The position numbers and the translations under genes were made by a program. The notes beneath the pieces are model-generated. The model had not been told where the DNA came from. It saw only the letters and a program-made list of their open reading frames with translations, and ran no database searches. From Heterocephalus glaber (lineage: Eukaryota; Chordata; Mammalia; Rodentia; Bathyergidae), in assembly GCF_000247695.1 (NCBI RefSeq), contig NW_004624732.1, forward strand, positions 39,703,105 to 39,767,104: DNA of 64,000 bases, in the 5' to 3' direction. Shown here piece after piece: positions 1 through 12,665 of this stretch (positions within the stretch are counted from its first letter, which is position 1; the number at the start of each line of letters is the position of its first letter).

Positions 1-299
1 TGTATTAGTTTCTTATTTTCTCATTGAGAATGTGCAGTAACACATTTTGGCTATTACTTCTCTTTCAGCTACCTATGCTCCAAATATTTCATACTGATAT
101 GTTTTTCCTGTGTTTAAAAAAAATATGTTGTCAAATCTGCCATGAATTTTTATGATGACATCAGTATCGTTGTATACTGTAGAAGACTTTCATAAGATTT
201 TTATGTTTTAATATTTAAGTATTTTTTTCATGTTTACTTATGTGATTTACTTTCATATTATGAAGAATAAAAATTTAATTTTACTTTTAAATAGATTTC
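1..299. other. Unassigned AT-rich sequence
   Basis: I recognise no gene or repeat here. The sequence is AT-rich with short homopolymer runs. Confidence 0.5.
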
Positions 300-520
300 C
301 AATCACACTAACACCATTGATTGAACACTAACCTTACTCCATGGTTTGAGAGTGCATCCTTTATCATTTGACCATTCATACATGTTCTCTCATCTCAGTG
401 TGCTGTGATCCATTACCTATTTGTTTATTCCCACATTAATAACAGGATAAATAGCTTTGCAGAATATTTTAATCAATGAATGGGGCTAGAATGGGATTTG
501 CTCTTGGAACATCATAGTTT
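300..520 (-). mobile_element. Old L1M fragment, ORF2 portion, antisense
   Basis: The plus strand resembles the antisense of old mammalian L1 ORF2. It has a block with 'tgatccattacctatttg' followed by 'aaatagctttgcagaa' and 'ggggctag', in the same order as the well-known antisense L1 text. It is diverged and has no intact frame. The family name would need RepeatMasker. Confidence 0.5.
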
Positions 521-3054
521 CATTGATTATAATGCCAACCTCACTTCTAGCTTTGCCAAAGCCAGTCTTGTCACTAATACTTTTCTTATCAAAACCCCTT
601 CTGTCTTTCCTCCTATTCTTTTACCATTTTCCCATATGTTGCCTTCCCTGTGCTTTACAAACATCAGTGAACATCTGTGTCTCTTTGTAAGAGGACTGTG
701 CTCCTCTTGCCAGATTGCTTTATCTGTACACATAGAAGGGTAGGCTCTTGGAACATTGCCCTTCTGACTGATGTGCTGATCCATTGTCCCCTGGTTGAGT
801 TGATACATGTGTCCATTAAGCTGTCAAAACAATTCCTTTATGGAATCAAACCAAGCTTTTCACTGTGCAATATCCAGTAACTCATTCTTATCTTATGTAT
901 CTCCCTTCCCTTTCCTGACTCTCTATTCCGTTGCTATCTATTCCCTTCTGTATTATCCTACCTTCTTGGGAAAACTTTGTAACAAATCAGTTTCACACAA
1001 AATATCATCTCATGATTTTCTCCTAACTCATCCTAAGATAGTTATTTATAATATTAAGATAACAAATTATTCATAAACTTGACATATATAACTTTAATCA
1101 ACTTTTGTTGCAAAAAGCAGTCATGAGTTCAACTTCTCTTGGTGCCCTCCTAGGTAATCAATCCAGGGATCTTGCCAGTCCAGCCATTTTACCTGCCTTT
1201 TTCTGGAATGCACTCTCCACCCAATGATGACTAGAGAAAGAAGAGAAGGAATGTGAGGGATCCTGCAATTTTACCTGGCTAAATTGAGAATCATGTTTCC
1301 TGCAGCTAATTCACCTTTCTCTGTCATGCTCCCACATTAAAGTTACCCAAAAGAGGAACTTGCGTAAGAATTGGTAAGCAATGGCAACCATCAGTCATAA
1401 TTCTTAGAAGATCTTTTGAGTTAGATACAATAACACTCAAATGGAGAGTTTCCTGGTGGGCCAAACATGTTTTGTCCTTCTCTGTCTCTCTGTCCCTCTG
1501 GCCAGCAGTAGCCTCAAGCTCATCTTCAGCTTGGCTGAGGATGTGTAGAGGTGGTAACTGTAAGAGGCAACAGTTCCAAAGGCCTCACCAGCAGCTCAGC
1601 TTTTGTAATCCCACTTTACCTAATGGATTTGGGTGAAAGTTGATGTGTTCACCCATATTGCTTTTCTTGGAAGAATGGTTTTCTAGGAGGTTGGGCTGGG
1701 GAATCTATTTCTCATTCTCCGATCTGCCATTCAGATTTTCTCTTTCTCAGCTTCTCTCATTTTACACATAATCTTATTCCTTTCACAAGTTTCTCATTAC
1801 CTTAAAATCCAACACCCTTGCTTCTCTGTCTGAACTCTGAAAAATGCAAAAGGGATAAAACACAGTAACTTTTGTCTGAGACTTTCTCCAAAATACTTGA
1901 AACAGCATAAAAAAGAAAAGCCCTTTAGAAAGAAAAGTGTTAAATATAGTTATGTTTAGAAAAATCCATTTTTATTAGTTATGAATATTTTTAGAAGCCT
2001 CTCCTTTGAATTAGAGTATAAGTTTTCCCAGTAAACGTTTCTGTGGCTTTCTGTGTTCTCTCTTGTTTTTTTCTTTCTCTCTCTTTCTCTATGCAATAGT
2101 AAAAATAACTAGTGAAGTCATTTTGAATTAAAAACATGCTGAATTTCTTTTTTTCTAGCTTTCTTAGGAAAATTCTGCTGCTTTAATTATATTTTAGAAC
2201 TAACAAGACCAGGATTATAACAGTCCATGAAGGCAGCTCATGTTAGTTCAGAGGCAAAAGGCTTGGCATTCAATCTATGCTAATAAGAGAAAGAAAACAG
2301 AACAGTACACTTGGATTTCTTCCATAAGTAGTTGTTTTCATGCATAAAGATATTTCACCATTTTATGACTTATTACATAATTAATTTTAGACATTTAATT
2401 TTAGAGCAATTTCAGATTTCTAATTGGAAAAGAGGCAAATTTGAAGGAATCTAACAAGATGTACACAATCAATATTTGAAGTATGTTCATGAGGTAAAAA
2501 TCATTAAAATACACATAAATTTTAAAATTTGTCTAATCCACTTATACTATCAATTGACTTAAATAACAATATCTAATTTTATTTCAAAAAGAAAAAAATA
2601 ATGTTAAGTTTGGGATATTATGAAACTGGAGAAGAAAAATAAACAGAATTTCAGTCTCTGTCTGTTTAAATAATTCTATAACACAAAAAGCCAAAGAGTT
2701 TCATTTAAGTCAATTAATATCAAGAGAGGCATAAAAAGTGGTAAAAATGGAGACAACTGTGGAAGCCTAAAGCAACAAGGAACTCTTGAGGAGATTCATT
2801 ATATCTTGGAATGGAGAAAGTCACCTGGATGGACGAAGGTATTGAAATAACTCCTTTCTTTGCAATTTTCTGAGGAATTAAAACTGATTCACCTTATTGT
2901 TTCCAGCCATGAAATCTCATATCCAGTTAAAATATTCAGGAAGCACAATTGAGTGTCTATGAGAAACTGCCTTAAAGAAAATACTGAGATCCTTTTTTTT
3001 ATTAAGAAAAATCAAAAGTCATGGTGGGAGAAGTTTGGAGTAACAGGTATGTCT
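521..3054. other. Unassigned 2.5-kb stretch
   Basis: I see no supported gene. Several 60-90 codon frames between 480 and 1076 overlap one another on both strands and show no family signature. The stretch 1120-1720 is less AT-rich than its surroundings and could be an old LTR or other unrecognised repeat. The rest is AT-rich without visible structure. Confidence 0.4.
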
Positions 3055-3193
3055 GAAAGAATTTCATTGTTCAAGGGTTGGGGATTTAGCTTAGTTGTTC
3101 TGCTGCCTGCCTTGCAAGTGCAAGTTCCCAAGTTTGATCCCTGGTACCCCCCCCTCAAAAAAAAAAGAAAAAAGGAAAGAATTTCACTGTTCA
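3055..3193 (+). mobile_element. ID SINE with 19-bp target site duplications
   Basis: This is an ID element, a SINE derived from tRNA-Ala. The body starts near 3075 with an A-box-like 'ggttggggatttagcttag', carries a B-box-like 'agtttgatccctgg', and ends in an interrupted A tail to 3174. The flanking direct repeats GAAAGAATTTCATTGTTCA (3055-3073) and GAAAGAATTTCACTGTTCA (3175-3193) differ at one base. They are the target duplication expected of L1-mediated insertion. The body has a few substitutions against sibling copies in this window, so it is not the youngest copy. Confidence 0.93.
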
Positions 3194-4324
3194 TTAGTCA
3201 TGATGAGAATATTCAAAGTGAAAGGACACAGTGGATTAAGTTGGGATTGGAAAATTAAGATAGAGAAGTCAGGATTGATGGTTTTGGTTGAGAAGCAGGT
3301 TGACAGATGACACAGAAGCAGAGAGCAACAAGTTATGGTAGAAGTTGGATTATGGTGGGAGAGGTCAGAACTGGCAAATCAAACTCCATTTGGGAAAAAA
3401 AAACCTAAGGAATCACTATCTTTTGTGGGACATGATACAGTTCTTTCCTCTTCTCCAAGAATGAAAATAATGTATTGATTAGGCATGGTATGGATTTATA
3501 ATAATTTTCTTTAAATTTGAAGCTGAAGTACTAAGTCTGAATGAGTGACACTGGGAGCTAGTGACTTCTGAAAAATTTTTGTGCTGTCCTTCTTTCTTAC
3601 CTTAAAATTATTTCTTGTCCTAGAAAAGGATAGAGAGAATGTAGAAATTTGTTTGTGAAGCAAAGCCAAAGAAAACTATTTTAAGCTAAAATAGATATGC
3701 ATGAAGACAAAAAGACTCTTCAAAGAGATGGGCTTTAGGACTGTTCTCACTCTTCTAAAAACCTAAACTCAGCTGAGTGTTACTAAATCATCTCAGCCTG
3801 GACTCATCAGGATATTGCAGATACTGTAAGGTAAAATTTCTGTGGTGGCTTTGAATGTAAAATTCAGGTCACAGAGCGGGGACTAATTAGTTAAATTCAA
3901 AAAATTTGAGCACAGTGCAGTTTGTCAGTAGGATCTTGGCACTTACATGAGAACTAAGTAATTGGAAGTTTAGAATCAGTTATACAGGACAGCCTCATGA
4001 ATTAGAGTCCCAATCACAGTTGTGAGCAAAGGCAGAACTCTGGTTCTAGGTTGGAAAACTTTACATCAGGTCTGCTCTTAAAGAGCTACAAACAAGGAAT
4101 GGGAAGATTAAAATAGAGAAATTTGTGCTACAAATGGCTACAAGGTAAGTCCTGGTTCACAGAAACCAGACAGAACTTTAATTTTGAGATATTTGACAGA
4201 ATTCCTTAAGTGTCTGTTCTAGGGAACCTAAATTATCTTCAACTAATGCACACACTTGTGCAGGATTGAGATTTCAGTCAGGCTATGGAAGCTGAATATA
4301 ATGAAAGTTTCAATGGTAGGGAAC
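3194..4324. other. Unassigned 1.1-kb stretch
   Basis: I recognise no gene or repeat. Nothing structured is visible beyond ordinary AT-rich sequence. Confidence 0.4.
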
Positions 4325-4800
4325 TATTATAGGCAGAAAGGTAGTCTCCTAAAAAATTCATATCCTAATTTGTGAACCTATAAATTGATTAGGTTACATG
4401 TAAAGGGGATTAAAGTTTTGGTATCAAATGGCATTAAGCAGATCTTGTATTGGACAGATTTTTCTGGATTATCACAATGGGCTCAAAGACATCAAATGTC
4501 ATAAAATTCAGAAGAGCTAAGCGGAAGCATTAGTTTGGAGCTACTGTGATATGAAAAATACTAAATCTGCCACTACTGACTTTCAGAATGAAAGAGGCCC
4601 TGAGTCAATGAAAGTAAGCAGCTCCTCGAAGCGAGAAAAGGCAAGGCAGTCTGTCCTTCCTCAACACCTGGACAAAGAAATACAATTCCAATAACATCTT
4701 GACTTTAGTTAACACTATAAGAATTAAATTTCTTAATTCTAACATTATAATGTAAATTCATGTTATTTTGTACAGTAATAGTAGAAAACTAACCAAGCAA
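4325..4800 (+). mobile_element. MLT1-type MaLR solo LTR
   Basis: The order of blocks matches MLT1 LTRs of the ERVL-MaLR class: 'aattcatatcctaatttgtg' near the start, 'ggttacatg', 'ctggattatcacaatgggc', 'gaggccctgagtcaatg', 'caacacctgg', 'cttgactttag', and a terminal 'gtagaaaactaacc'. The copy is heavily mutated. No internal region or partner LTR is adjacent, so it is probably a solo LTR. Confidence 0.8.
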
Positions 4801-5394
4801 TACCTTATGATTAGAGCAAAGATAATATGCTACTTTGAAGTCTCAAAACCCCAATACACAAACTTTTGGTGTTAAATTAAGGCAAGGAAAGTTGATAAAA
4901 TACAGAAAAGACAAAATGAACATGATCAAAGGCTATAATACAAGAAAAGATTATTGGAATAGAAATTTAGGAAGTCTGGTTACTATCAGAATGTTTCACT
5001 TCAGATAAAACCAGAAAATAGTTAAGTTTGAATGTACAGAAAGAAATAGATCTTTAAGTTATAAAAAACATTTGTGACAAGAGCAGAAAGTTGAGAACTA
5101 AATGTGCAGATGATAGTGAATATAGAAATCTGTGGAGGAGACTTTCAAATAATGGTAATACAGATAATGACCATGTTCTGTGTGTGAAGAATGCTCCCTT
5201 CATTCATCAAATTGACACAATTCTTGTGTCTATTAAAGGATAGGCATCATTAAGATGGTGGGGATACAATGCCACCAGATACTAGATAACTTTAAATTGT
5301 TAGTGGTTTTCACTTAAAAGCACCAACACAAATAATAATAAAATTGGCATTTGAAAAGCAAGCATTCAGTAAAGCTACATTTTGTATAGTTCTC
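4801..5394. other. Unassigned stretch
   Basis: I recognise no gene or repeat in this AT-rich sequence. Confidence 0.4.
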
Positions 5395-5545
5395 AAGACA
5401 ATTTTTCAAGATGAGTATCATTCTCCTCATTTTATAGATGGAGATATTTTAGGCTCTATCTTAATATCTTAAGTGATGATCAAGTGATACTTTAAGTGAT
5501 TGCCCAGGGCTGCTCAAAAATTTGAAAGTCAGAGTTGAGAGAAAA
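5395..5545 (+). repeat. MIR SINE relic
   Basis: The block 'cctcattttatagatggaga', followed by 'agtgattgcccagggctgct' and 'aaagtcagagttgaga', follows the order of the MIR core and its tRNA-distal half. It is strongly diverged, as expected for this ancient SINE. Confidence 0.65.
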
Positions 5546-8500
5546 GCCACAATGAAGTGTGAAGAGCTATTCTTGAAAAAATTTCACAAACTTTCTCAAA
5601 ACTCAGCTGGAATAATGAAAAATCATTCATTCTAACTGTAATTATAGCATTACCAGAAATATATTAATTTAGTTTTTCATTGTTATCTAAAATGATTTTT
5701 ATCTATAGATAGCTAGGCTATACCCATATATCTCAAGGCCACATTTGCATTCTTTCCTAAATTCATGGAAACAAAAAGACCTAGAGAGAGGAGAAACAGA
5801 AAGGATGTAACAGTGTAGAGTAGAATGTTATAAAGCAGAAGATGCAATGCTGGAGTGATTCGTGTCTGAAGAAGTAGCCAAATCAATATTAGAACTTCCC
5901 CACTAGGAGGAAATCTCCTTCTATCTTTTCCTATACCCTGGAATCTTCATCTCAGAACAATTTTGGAAAAGAAAAATACAAATAAAAATTGATTTTCTTT
6001 TTTAGAATATTTTCAATTGAGAAACTGACATAGAATTTCAATAAGCCAGGAAAACTTTTTTTCTTTTTTAAATATATTGAAAAGTACATTAAATGCTATT
6101 TTCGAATGATATCCCCCAGTGGTCAGAGAAAGATGATTCTTCCATTAAACTTATAATGAAAACTTAATATCACATATCCTGTTACAATTTGATTAATGTA
6201 ATTTCTATACATATATGATTGAATTGCAAATAGTTGTTATTTTCTGTTTTCTTTGTGACTGACAAATTGACATATAGGTGGTGATAAGCTACTAACCAGT
6301 ATACTTCAGTCTTAGTTTCATGAATAATGTTGGTTTTGGTTTCTTTTTCTTATTTTCCCTGCTATTAGTTTAATTGTGAAGTTTCTTTGTGAGAATATAA
6401 TTTATATATTGTATAAATCATCTTTTAAATCTTGCTTTGATGAGCCAAAATATGAAAAAAAAAACCCACACATTTGTTTTGATTTGTCTTTAGTGTTTCA
6501 ACTCAGTGACATACGGTACTTTCCTTGCAGTGCCTAATGACAAACCAAGCATTAAAAATGGGAAGAAAAACCAGTAATTTTTACTTTTGAGATTATTAAG
6601 TACAAGTTACATGCATTTGTTGAATGATACAGTTTGAGTTCCTACTATGGAGAGTTATGAATTAGAGAATTATTTCTTCAAATGCAGGAATTTAGGAAGA
6701 AAAACACCAATGGGCCTAAAACTCTGTGTGACTAATCATGGAGTTCTATTCTCCAGTACACAAGCACAGCTTCCTCTATAAAGACACTTCACGTTAACAT
6801 AATACAGTATGTGGGGCCAGCTCTTGTGCTAGTGACATGGAATGTATTTATCTGTGAAATTTTATTCTCAGGTCCTTTCATAAAAAGTTCGCTAGACTTG
6901 CTCTGGTTACTCACTTATTAAATTACCATTCAATCAATCACTGGTAGCCCACAGTCTGTGTGGTTATGGAGAGAGGACCTGGTTTATCTATTTCATGCAG
7001 AACTAGTTTGATCACAGAAAGTAGAATATCTTTTATCAGCACTGTGTGTATATTTATCAGGTCATTAACTCTTTGGTTTGTTTTCAGGTCAGGATATAAA
7101 ATTGCAAATCAAAATCTATAAGGTAACTTCAGTGCTGCTATTAATTTCTAAAACAAGTCAAAATTAAATCTAAATTTGAAAGCACAACTTTAATGCATAG
7201 AACTTAGTGGCTTTTATTGAGTGAAAGTATAAATATGTCACAACTGATAGGAAAACAGCAATTCCATTAAAAATACCTGATTTCCAAATGCCATTTAAGA
7301 AAAGAGAGGTGGATATAAAAACAAATAAATTTGAATAAGGAATCTGGTTTGTGAATTATAAATGATGTTCCTATTAGCAGAGTCATAAACAAGAAAATAA
7401 AGTGGTTGGGCTAACTGCAGGAAGGGAAAATTATATCAATGAAGAGAGCCTTGTGGAAATAATCAAGACAAAGTCTCAGCAATTTAGAAGGTAGCAGTTT
7501 TTGAATTTATGATACGATTAAATTTTTTTCTTTCATAAGCTATTCTTTCAGAAAGTTAGTGAAACTTTGTGAAAAATGTAATTTATATTATTATTAAGGT
7601 AGGTTTGGACTATATCAACAGGAATTGAAGTTTTAAAGTGATGCTACAGGAAGTGAAACTTCTAGAGAGGAAGATACCCTAAAATACTCTGTGAAAATCA
7701 TCAGAATATGTAAGATGAATCTCCCATTTATGGCTGGTGTTTATGTTAACAAATATAAGCCTGTTGCTAAAGCTGCTCCCTATTCATCTGGTAGGTTTAA
7801 TGGGCATATTAGAGAATTATGTTCTGAAGTTGAAAAATATTTGGTCTCAAAAAAAACATAGATGGGATCATAAGATAATAATAAACAAAAAGCAGAAGTA
7901 ATTTCTCTCACTTCCACGAACCTGAGAGTGTGTATTCAGACCATGTATTTCCATATATAAAGCAAAATAAATGAAAAACTTCTAGTAAAATTTTCATCAT
8001 GATAAAATAATTAGCTATAACTGTAAATAACATAAAGTGAATGTCCCTTTCTAAAGAACATATTCTAATGACCTTTGAAATTTTCAATACAATGCAATAT
8101 TTCCTTCAGTTAGCCCATGGAGAGAGGGCTATCTGTGGTGTTTTATTCATTTGTAGAGAGTAAGCTCATCTGGATGTATAATTTTGCATAGAGAATTAAG
8201 GTAAAAGCAAAGACTTTTTAAGTAAGTACAAACTGCACTGACCCTGAGAAACTGACCAGATGATGTTGCCTAATTTGTTTAGGCTCCCATATCTATGACC
8301 TGAAGGAGCTTGATTTTGAGTCTTCTCCCTTAGCCATTGTATTGTTCTACTCCAGTAGTAGTTTTTTTAAAAAGTATTCAATTTCATCTCAGTGATACAA
8401 GGAGTAGGCTTCTTATCTAACAAAGATACTTTTTCTCCTTCATTCAGTTCATCTTCAATTACTCCGCATGAACATGATTTGTTTGCAGATATAATATATT

Positions 8501-9109
8501 TGTCAGCCATTGACTCTGTATTTAAAAAAGAGCATTAGGGTATTGGTGCTAAGTTTACAGGTAATAGCGCAGATGTTTTATTCTAGAGATGCAGACTTGC
8601 TGGTTATAGCCTTAATTATTCATCTACTTTATTTTATTGAATCAATACCTGAATAAATTGCACTGCATAAAAGAAAAATTCACAATTCATAACATATTTT
8701 ATTCTAAGAATATTTCTCAAAGTGAGAAGAGAAAAGTACAGGAATCCAGAGCTTAAAGACTTTTAAATCATTTGATCCACATATAATATAGAGTTTAATA
8801 CATTCCAAAGAAATTGTAATCTTGCTAAATATGTTCATTACTCTATCTTTCAGACTTTAGTAATTTAAACTGGAATATGATGGAAATACCTCCAAATATT
8901 ATTTTTTCAAAAATGTTATTTCATAACAACGTAGAAGTTGTAAAAATCGCAATGTTTAAGAAGATGATGGAAAATTGATGGTTATATATTCTTTAAAAAT
9001 TGGTATATGCTTGTAAAACATTATGATTACATTCATTCAGGGAAATTTGTACATATATTTTTTATCTTTCTGTTTAAACAACCAGCCATGAGATAAACAT
9101 TAAAACTCA
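5546..9109. other. Unassigned 3.6-kb AT-rich stretch
   Basis: I recognise no gene, RNA or repeat family. There are no open frames worth reporting and no CpG-rich segment. Old repeats too diverged to recognise by eye are likely. Confidence 0.4.
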
Positions 9110-9720
9110 AGTAGATAAATGAGTACATCAGTATAGAGCATACAGGAAATGGAATTGAAATAATTAGAAAAAATGTTCAGTCTCACTTGTAAACATAGAG
9201 ATGTAAATTAAAACCATTTTCAAATTTGAAAAAAAAAACAGAGAGAGTATGCAGTTCTGCTGAATATTCAATGTGGTGGAAATCTTAAAGCACAGGAGTT
9301 GTATGCCAAAGTGTACACAACTTTCAGGAAATTAAATGAGTGATATATTTGAATGAAATTAAAAATATTTGTAATTTATTTTTCGGCATTTTCATTTATT
9401 AGAAGGTATTTCAAGAAAAGAATAAGCATCATAAAAATGCCTATAAGTACTAAAAATTTCATTTGGTGGTATTTTTATAATCATTTAAAATAGAAGAAAT
9501 TTAAGTCCATACATTGATGAAGTGATTAACTTAATTGTGTTACAGCCATAGAATAGCGTATTATATGGTCATTAGATTATATTCATAAATGCTCAATTAT
9601 AGTAAAATATTTATTACATGACTTTATTTTAGAAACAATATTATAAAACTATAATTCAACTCTAGGAAGTATATCCATATAAGAAAATCACAATGGAACA
9701 GCTTAGGTAAGAATAAATAG
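9110..9720 (+). mobile_element. Probable old L1 (L1M/HAL1-like) 3' portion
   Basis: A run with 'aaaatgttcagtctcacttg' and 'agatgtaaattaaaaccatt' resembles the C-terminal ORF2 region of old L1s, where related copies read 'cactagtaatcaaagagatg'. Further on, 'tgttacagccatagaatagc' resembles the 'acatccatacaatggaatac' block. Both are in plus orientation and in the right order. Divergence is high and the boundaries are rough. Confidence 0.45.
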
Positions 9721-10956
9721 CTTTCATTCATGGATTCCATAGATTATTTGTACTACTTTACTATCTTTTTTAAATCTTAAAATGAATGTATAGTACTTTA
9801 GTATAAAATTTTTACATATATATTTAGGACCATATAGCCATTACATAACTACATGTTTTAAAAATACCTTTGGTTCCCTTTATTTTTCAGTATACAAAAT
9901 ATCTTTTGTTTTTCAATATTAATAATATGGTCTCCATTTTTAAATTTCATAGGTTCTACTTTTAATCTATTCCTTTTTGGTCTCAGCATATGAGCATATG
10001 ATTTCAGTCAAGATAAATATCTTCCCAATTAGGGATGTGTTTTGGTAAGTGCTTCAGTTTTCTAAATGGATGATTTTACTGTCAAAATGATTTTCAAAAC
10101 ATGACCTTTTTCTTAACTGGCATTAATGCCTATCTGACCCTCCTGTTCTTATCATAGACAAAAACATTAAACTTTCTACAGCTCATTGTGTATCAAAAAG
10201 AGAGGCATTTTAGCAAAAACACAAGAATGATTGTCTGAAAGAACTTCTAATATTTCTTTAGATAAATGCCTTTCCATTTCTTTGTAATGGAAGCAGAAAG
10301 ATTTGTTAAGTCATACCTAGACTCTAAGTGATATCCGGCCGTATTGTTTTCTCTTTAGTCAGCCCCTTGCCTCATTGCCTGAAGGAAGCCTGTGACATAT
10401 TTCTACAGATCCCTAGAATATCATGTAAGAACTACTCCTCTGGATAGTTTAGTTCATCAATGATAAGAGTATAATTCAGAGGACATTTGTATGCATTTTC
10501 AAGTAAGTTATATTTGTCATGTTGGCTGTGTCATATTCACAAGAAACTTCATCATAAAACATCTTATGTATCTCCAATGGGTGTATTTCAGGTAAGCGAA
10601 ATCTAATTAAGAACTCACAAGAGAAATTCCTCTAAAGTCTAAGTCCAGGAAACCCAGCCTTCTCTGAACTACTGGTTGGCTCTGAAGACACTGTAAATCA
10701 TAACCATTTTCCCCTTTGCTTTGGCCACAAGGAGGCTTAGACCCATGAATAGCTGTATAGGATGTTGTAGTGAGAATTACTGTGAGCTAATATGAACTCT
10801 GACTTTATTTTGATTCCTTCATCCTCAATCAGTTTTTGAGAATATCTTAAATGTCAGCAAAATCTATAATAAAGCTGATTCTTAACTTTTAAAAAAGCCT
10901 ACCTATATTCCTTTATCAGTGTATCTATTCATACTGTCCTTATAAAAAGTCAACAC
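9721..10956. other. Unassigned 1.2-kb stretch
   Basis: No gene or repeat is recognised. The part 10290-10750 is a little less AT-rich and could be an unrecognised LTR or DNA-transposon relic. Confidence 0.4.
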
Positions 10957-12665
10957 TAGAACCAATATAGTGAAAATGGCCAGACTTCCAAAGCTGCTAT
11001 ACAGATTCAATCCAATCCCGATTGAAATCCCAAAAGTATATGTCACAGAACTAGAGAAAACAATCCAAAAATTAATTTGGAACCAGAAGAGACCTAGAAT
11101 ATCAAAAGCAATTATAGGCAACAGAGACATGACAGGAAGTATCACAATTCCAAACTTGAAACTATACTACAAAGCCACTCTGATAAAAACAGCATGGTAC
11201 TGGCAAAGAAACAGACCTGAGGATTGGTGGAATAGATTAGAAGATACAGGAACAGCTCCAGACATACTGAGCTACCTCATCTTTGACAAAGGAGCCAACC
11301 ATCCTCATTGGAGGAGAGATAGCCTCTTTCATAAATGATGTTGGAAAAACTGGATTTCAACCTGCCAAAGATGAAAACTAGACCCCTTTCACCATGCACC
11401 AAACTAAAATAGAAGTGGATTAAAGTTCTAAATATTAAAACAGAAACACTAAACTTACTGTAAGGTAAGTTAGGTAGAACTCTCGAAGACTTTGGCAAAA
11501 AAATTTTAGGAAAAAATTTTATGAACAAATCCTCAGTAGCACAGGAACTCGCACAAAGAATCAACAACTGGGATCTCATCTTTTTCAAAAGCTTCTGCAC
11601 TGCAAGAGAAACCACCAACAGAGCTAAGAGACAACCTACACTGTGGGGAAAATATTTTACCAGCTGTTCCTCAGACAAAGGTCTATTATCTAGAATATAT
11701 AAAGAACTCAAAAAAAATCAGACCTCCCAAATATGAAAACCCTATTCAAAAATGGGCATCTGAAATGAACAGACATTTCTCAGACAAAGAAGTAAAAGGA
11801 GCAAATAAGCATACGAAAAAATGTTCAACATCACTGGCCATTCGAGAGATGCAGATGAAAACAACACTGAGATTCCACCTCACCCCAGAAAGAATGGCTG
11901 CTATCAAGAAATCAACCAATAACAAATGCTGGTGGGGGTGTGGGGAGAAAGGAACCCTTCTCCAATGTTGGTGGGAGTGCAGACTGGTGCAACCACTGTG
12001 GAAATCAGTATGGAGATACCTCAAAACACTAGATTAGAGGTTCCATTTGACCCAGCTATCCCTCTGCTGGGTGTCTTTCCAAAAGAATTAAAAGTATCAT
12101 ATCACAGTGATATATGCACACCCATGTTTATAGCGGCACAGTTTGTAATAGCTAAAACATGGAAACAGCCCAAATGCCCATCAACTGGAGACTGGGTAAA
12201 AAAGATGTGATTCTTTTATAAAATGGAGTACTACTCAGCCACAAAGAATGAGAAACTAGAGACATTTATAGATAAATGGAAGCACATTGAGGTCATACTC
12301 TTAAGTGAAATAAATAGAACACACATATGTAAATACTGAATAGTTTCTCTGATATGAAATACCAAAAGTGTAAATAAGGTTCAAATGTTATAATTAATAA
12401 TGTGAAACAGGAAGAAAAGGTCTAAAGGAGTTGAGGAAGTGGGAAGGGTAGGGGAAAGGAAAGAAGGGAAAAGAAAAAAATATGAGAAAATGAAAAAATG
12501 GAAACAAAGTCTCTGTAAATAGGGGAGGGTGGAGAGGGTGAAGGGAGGGCACAGAAATGGGGAAAAAGTAAGAACTAAGATACATCATGTAAAGGTATAA
12601 GATCCCAATGATGAATGTAACTGTAGTCTATACCTAAAATGTACCAATAAACTTAATGAAAATAA
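10957..12665 (+). mobile_element. 5'-truncated L1 with ORF2 C-terminal region and 3' UTR
   Basis: The element begins inside ORF2 at 'agaaccaatatagtgaaaat', a point also present in the full-length copy at 30809. It runs through the cysteine-rich C-terminal part of ORF2 (residues [18 protein letters not shown] near 11926-11980) to a 3' UTR and AATAAA at 12646-12651. The frame is broken: a TGA at 11336-11338 replaces the tryptophan expected in this family, and further shifts follow. The 3' UTR carries a purine-rich tract (12405-12560) with several G runs. I found no convincing target duplication. ORF2 normally encodes endonuclease and reverse transcriptase. This copy has neither domain complete and cannot encode a working product. 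Confidence 0.92.

Noticed and set aside
11277..11711. A 144-codon minus-strand frame
   Set aside because: It is the antisense of L1 ORF2 C-terminal sequence and has no independent signature.
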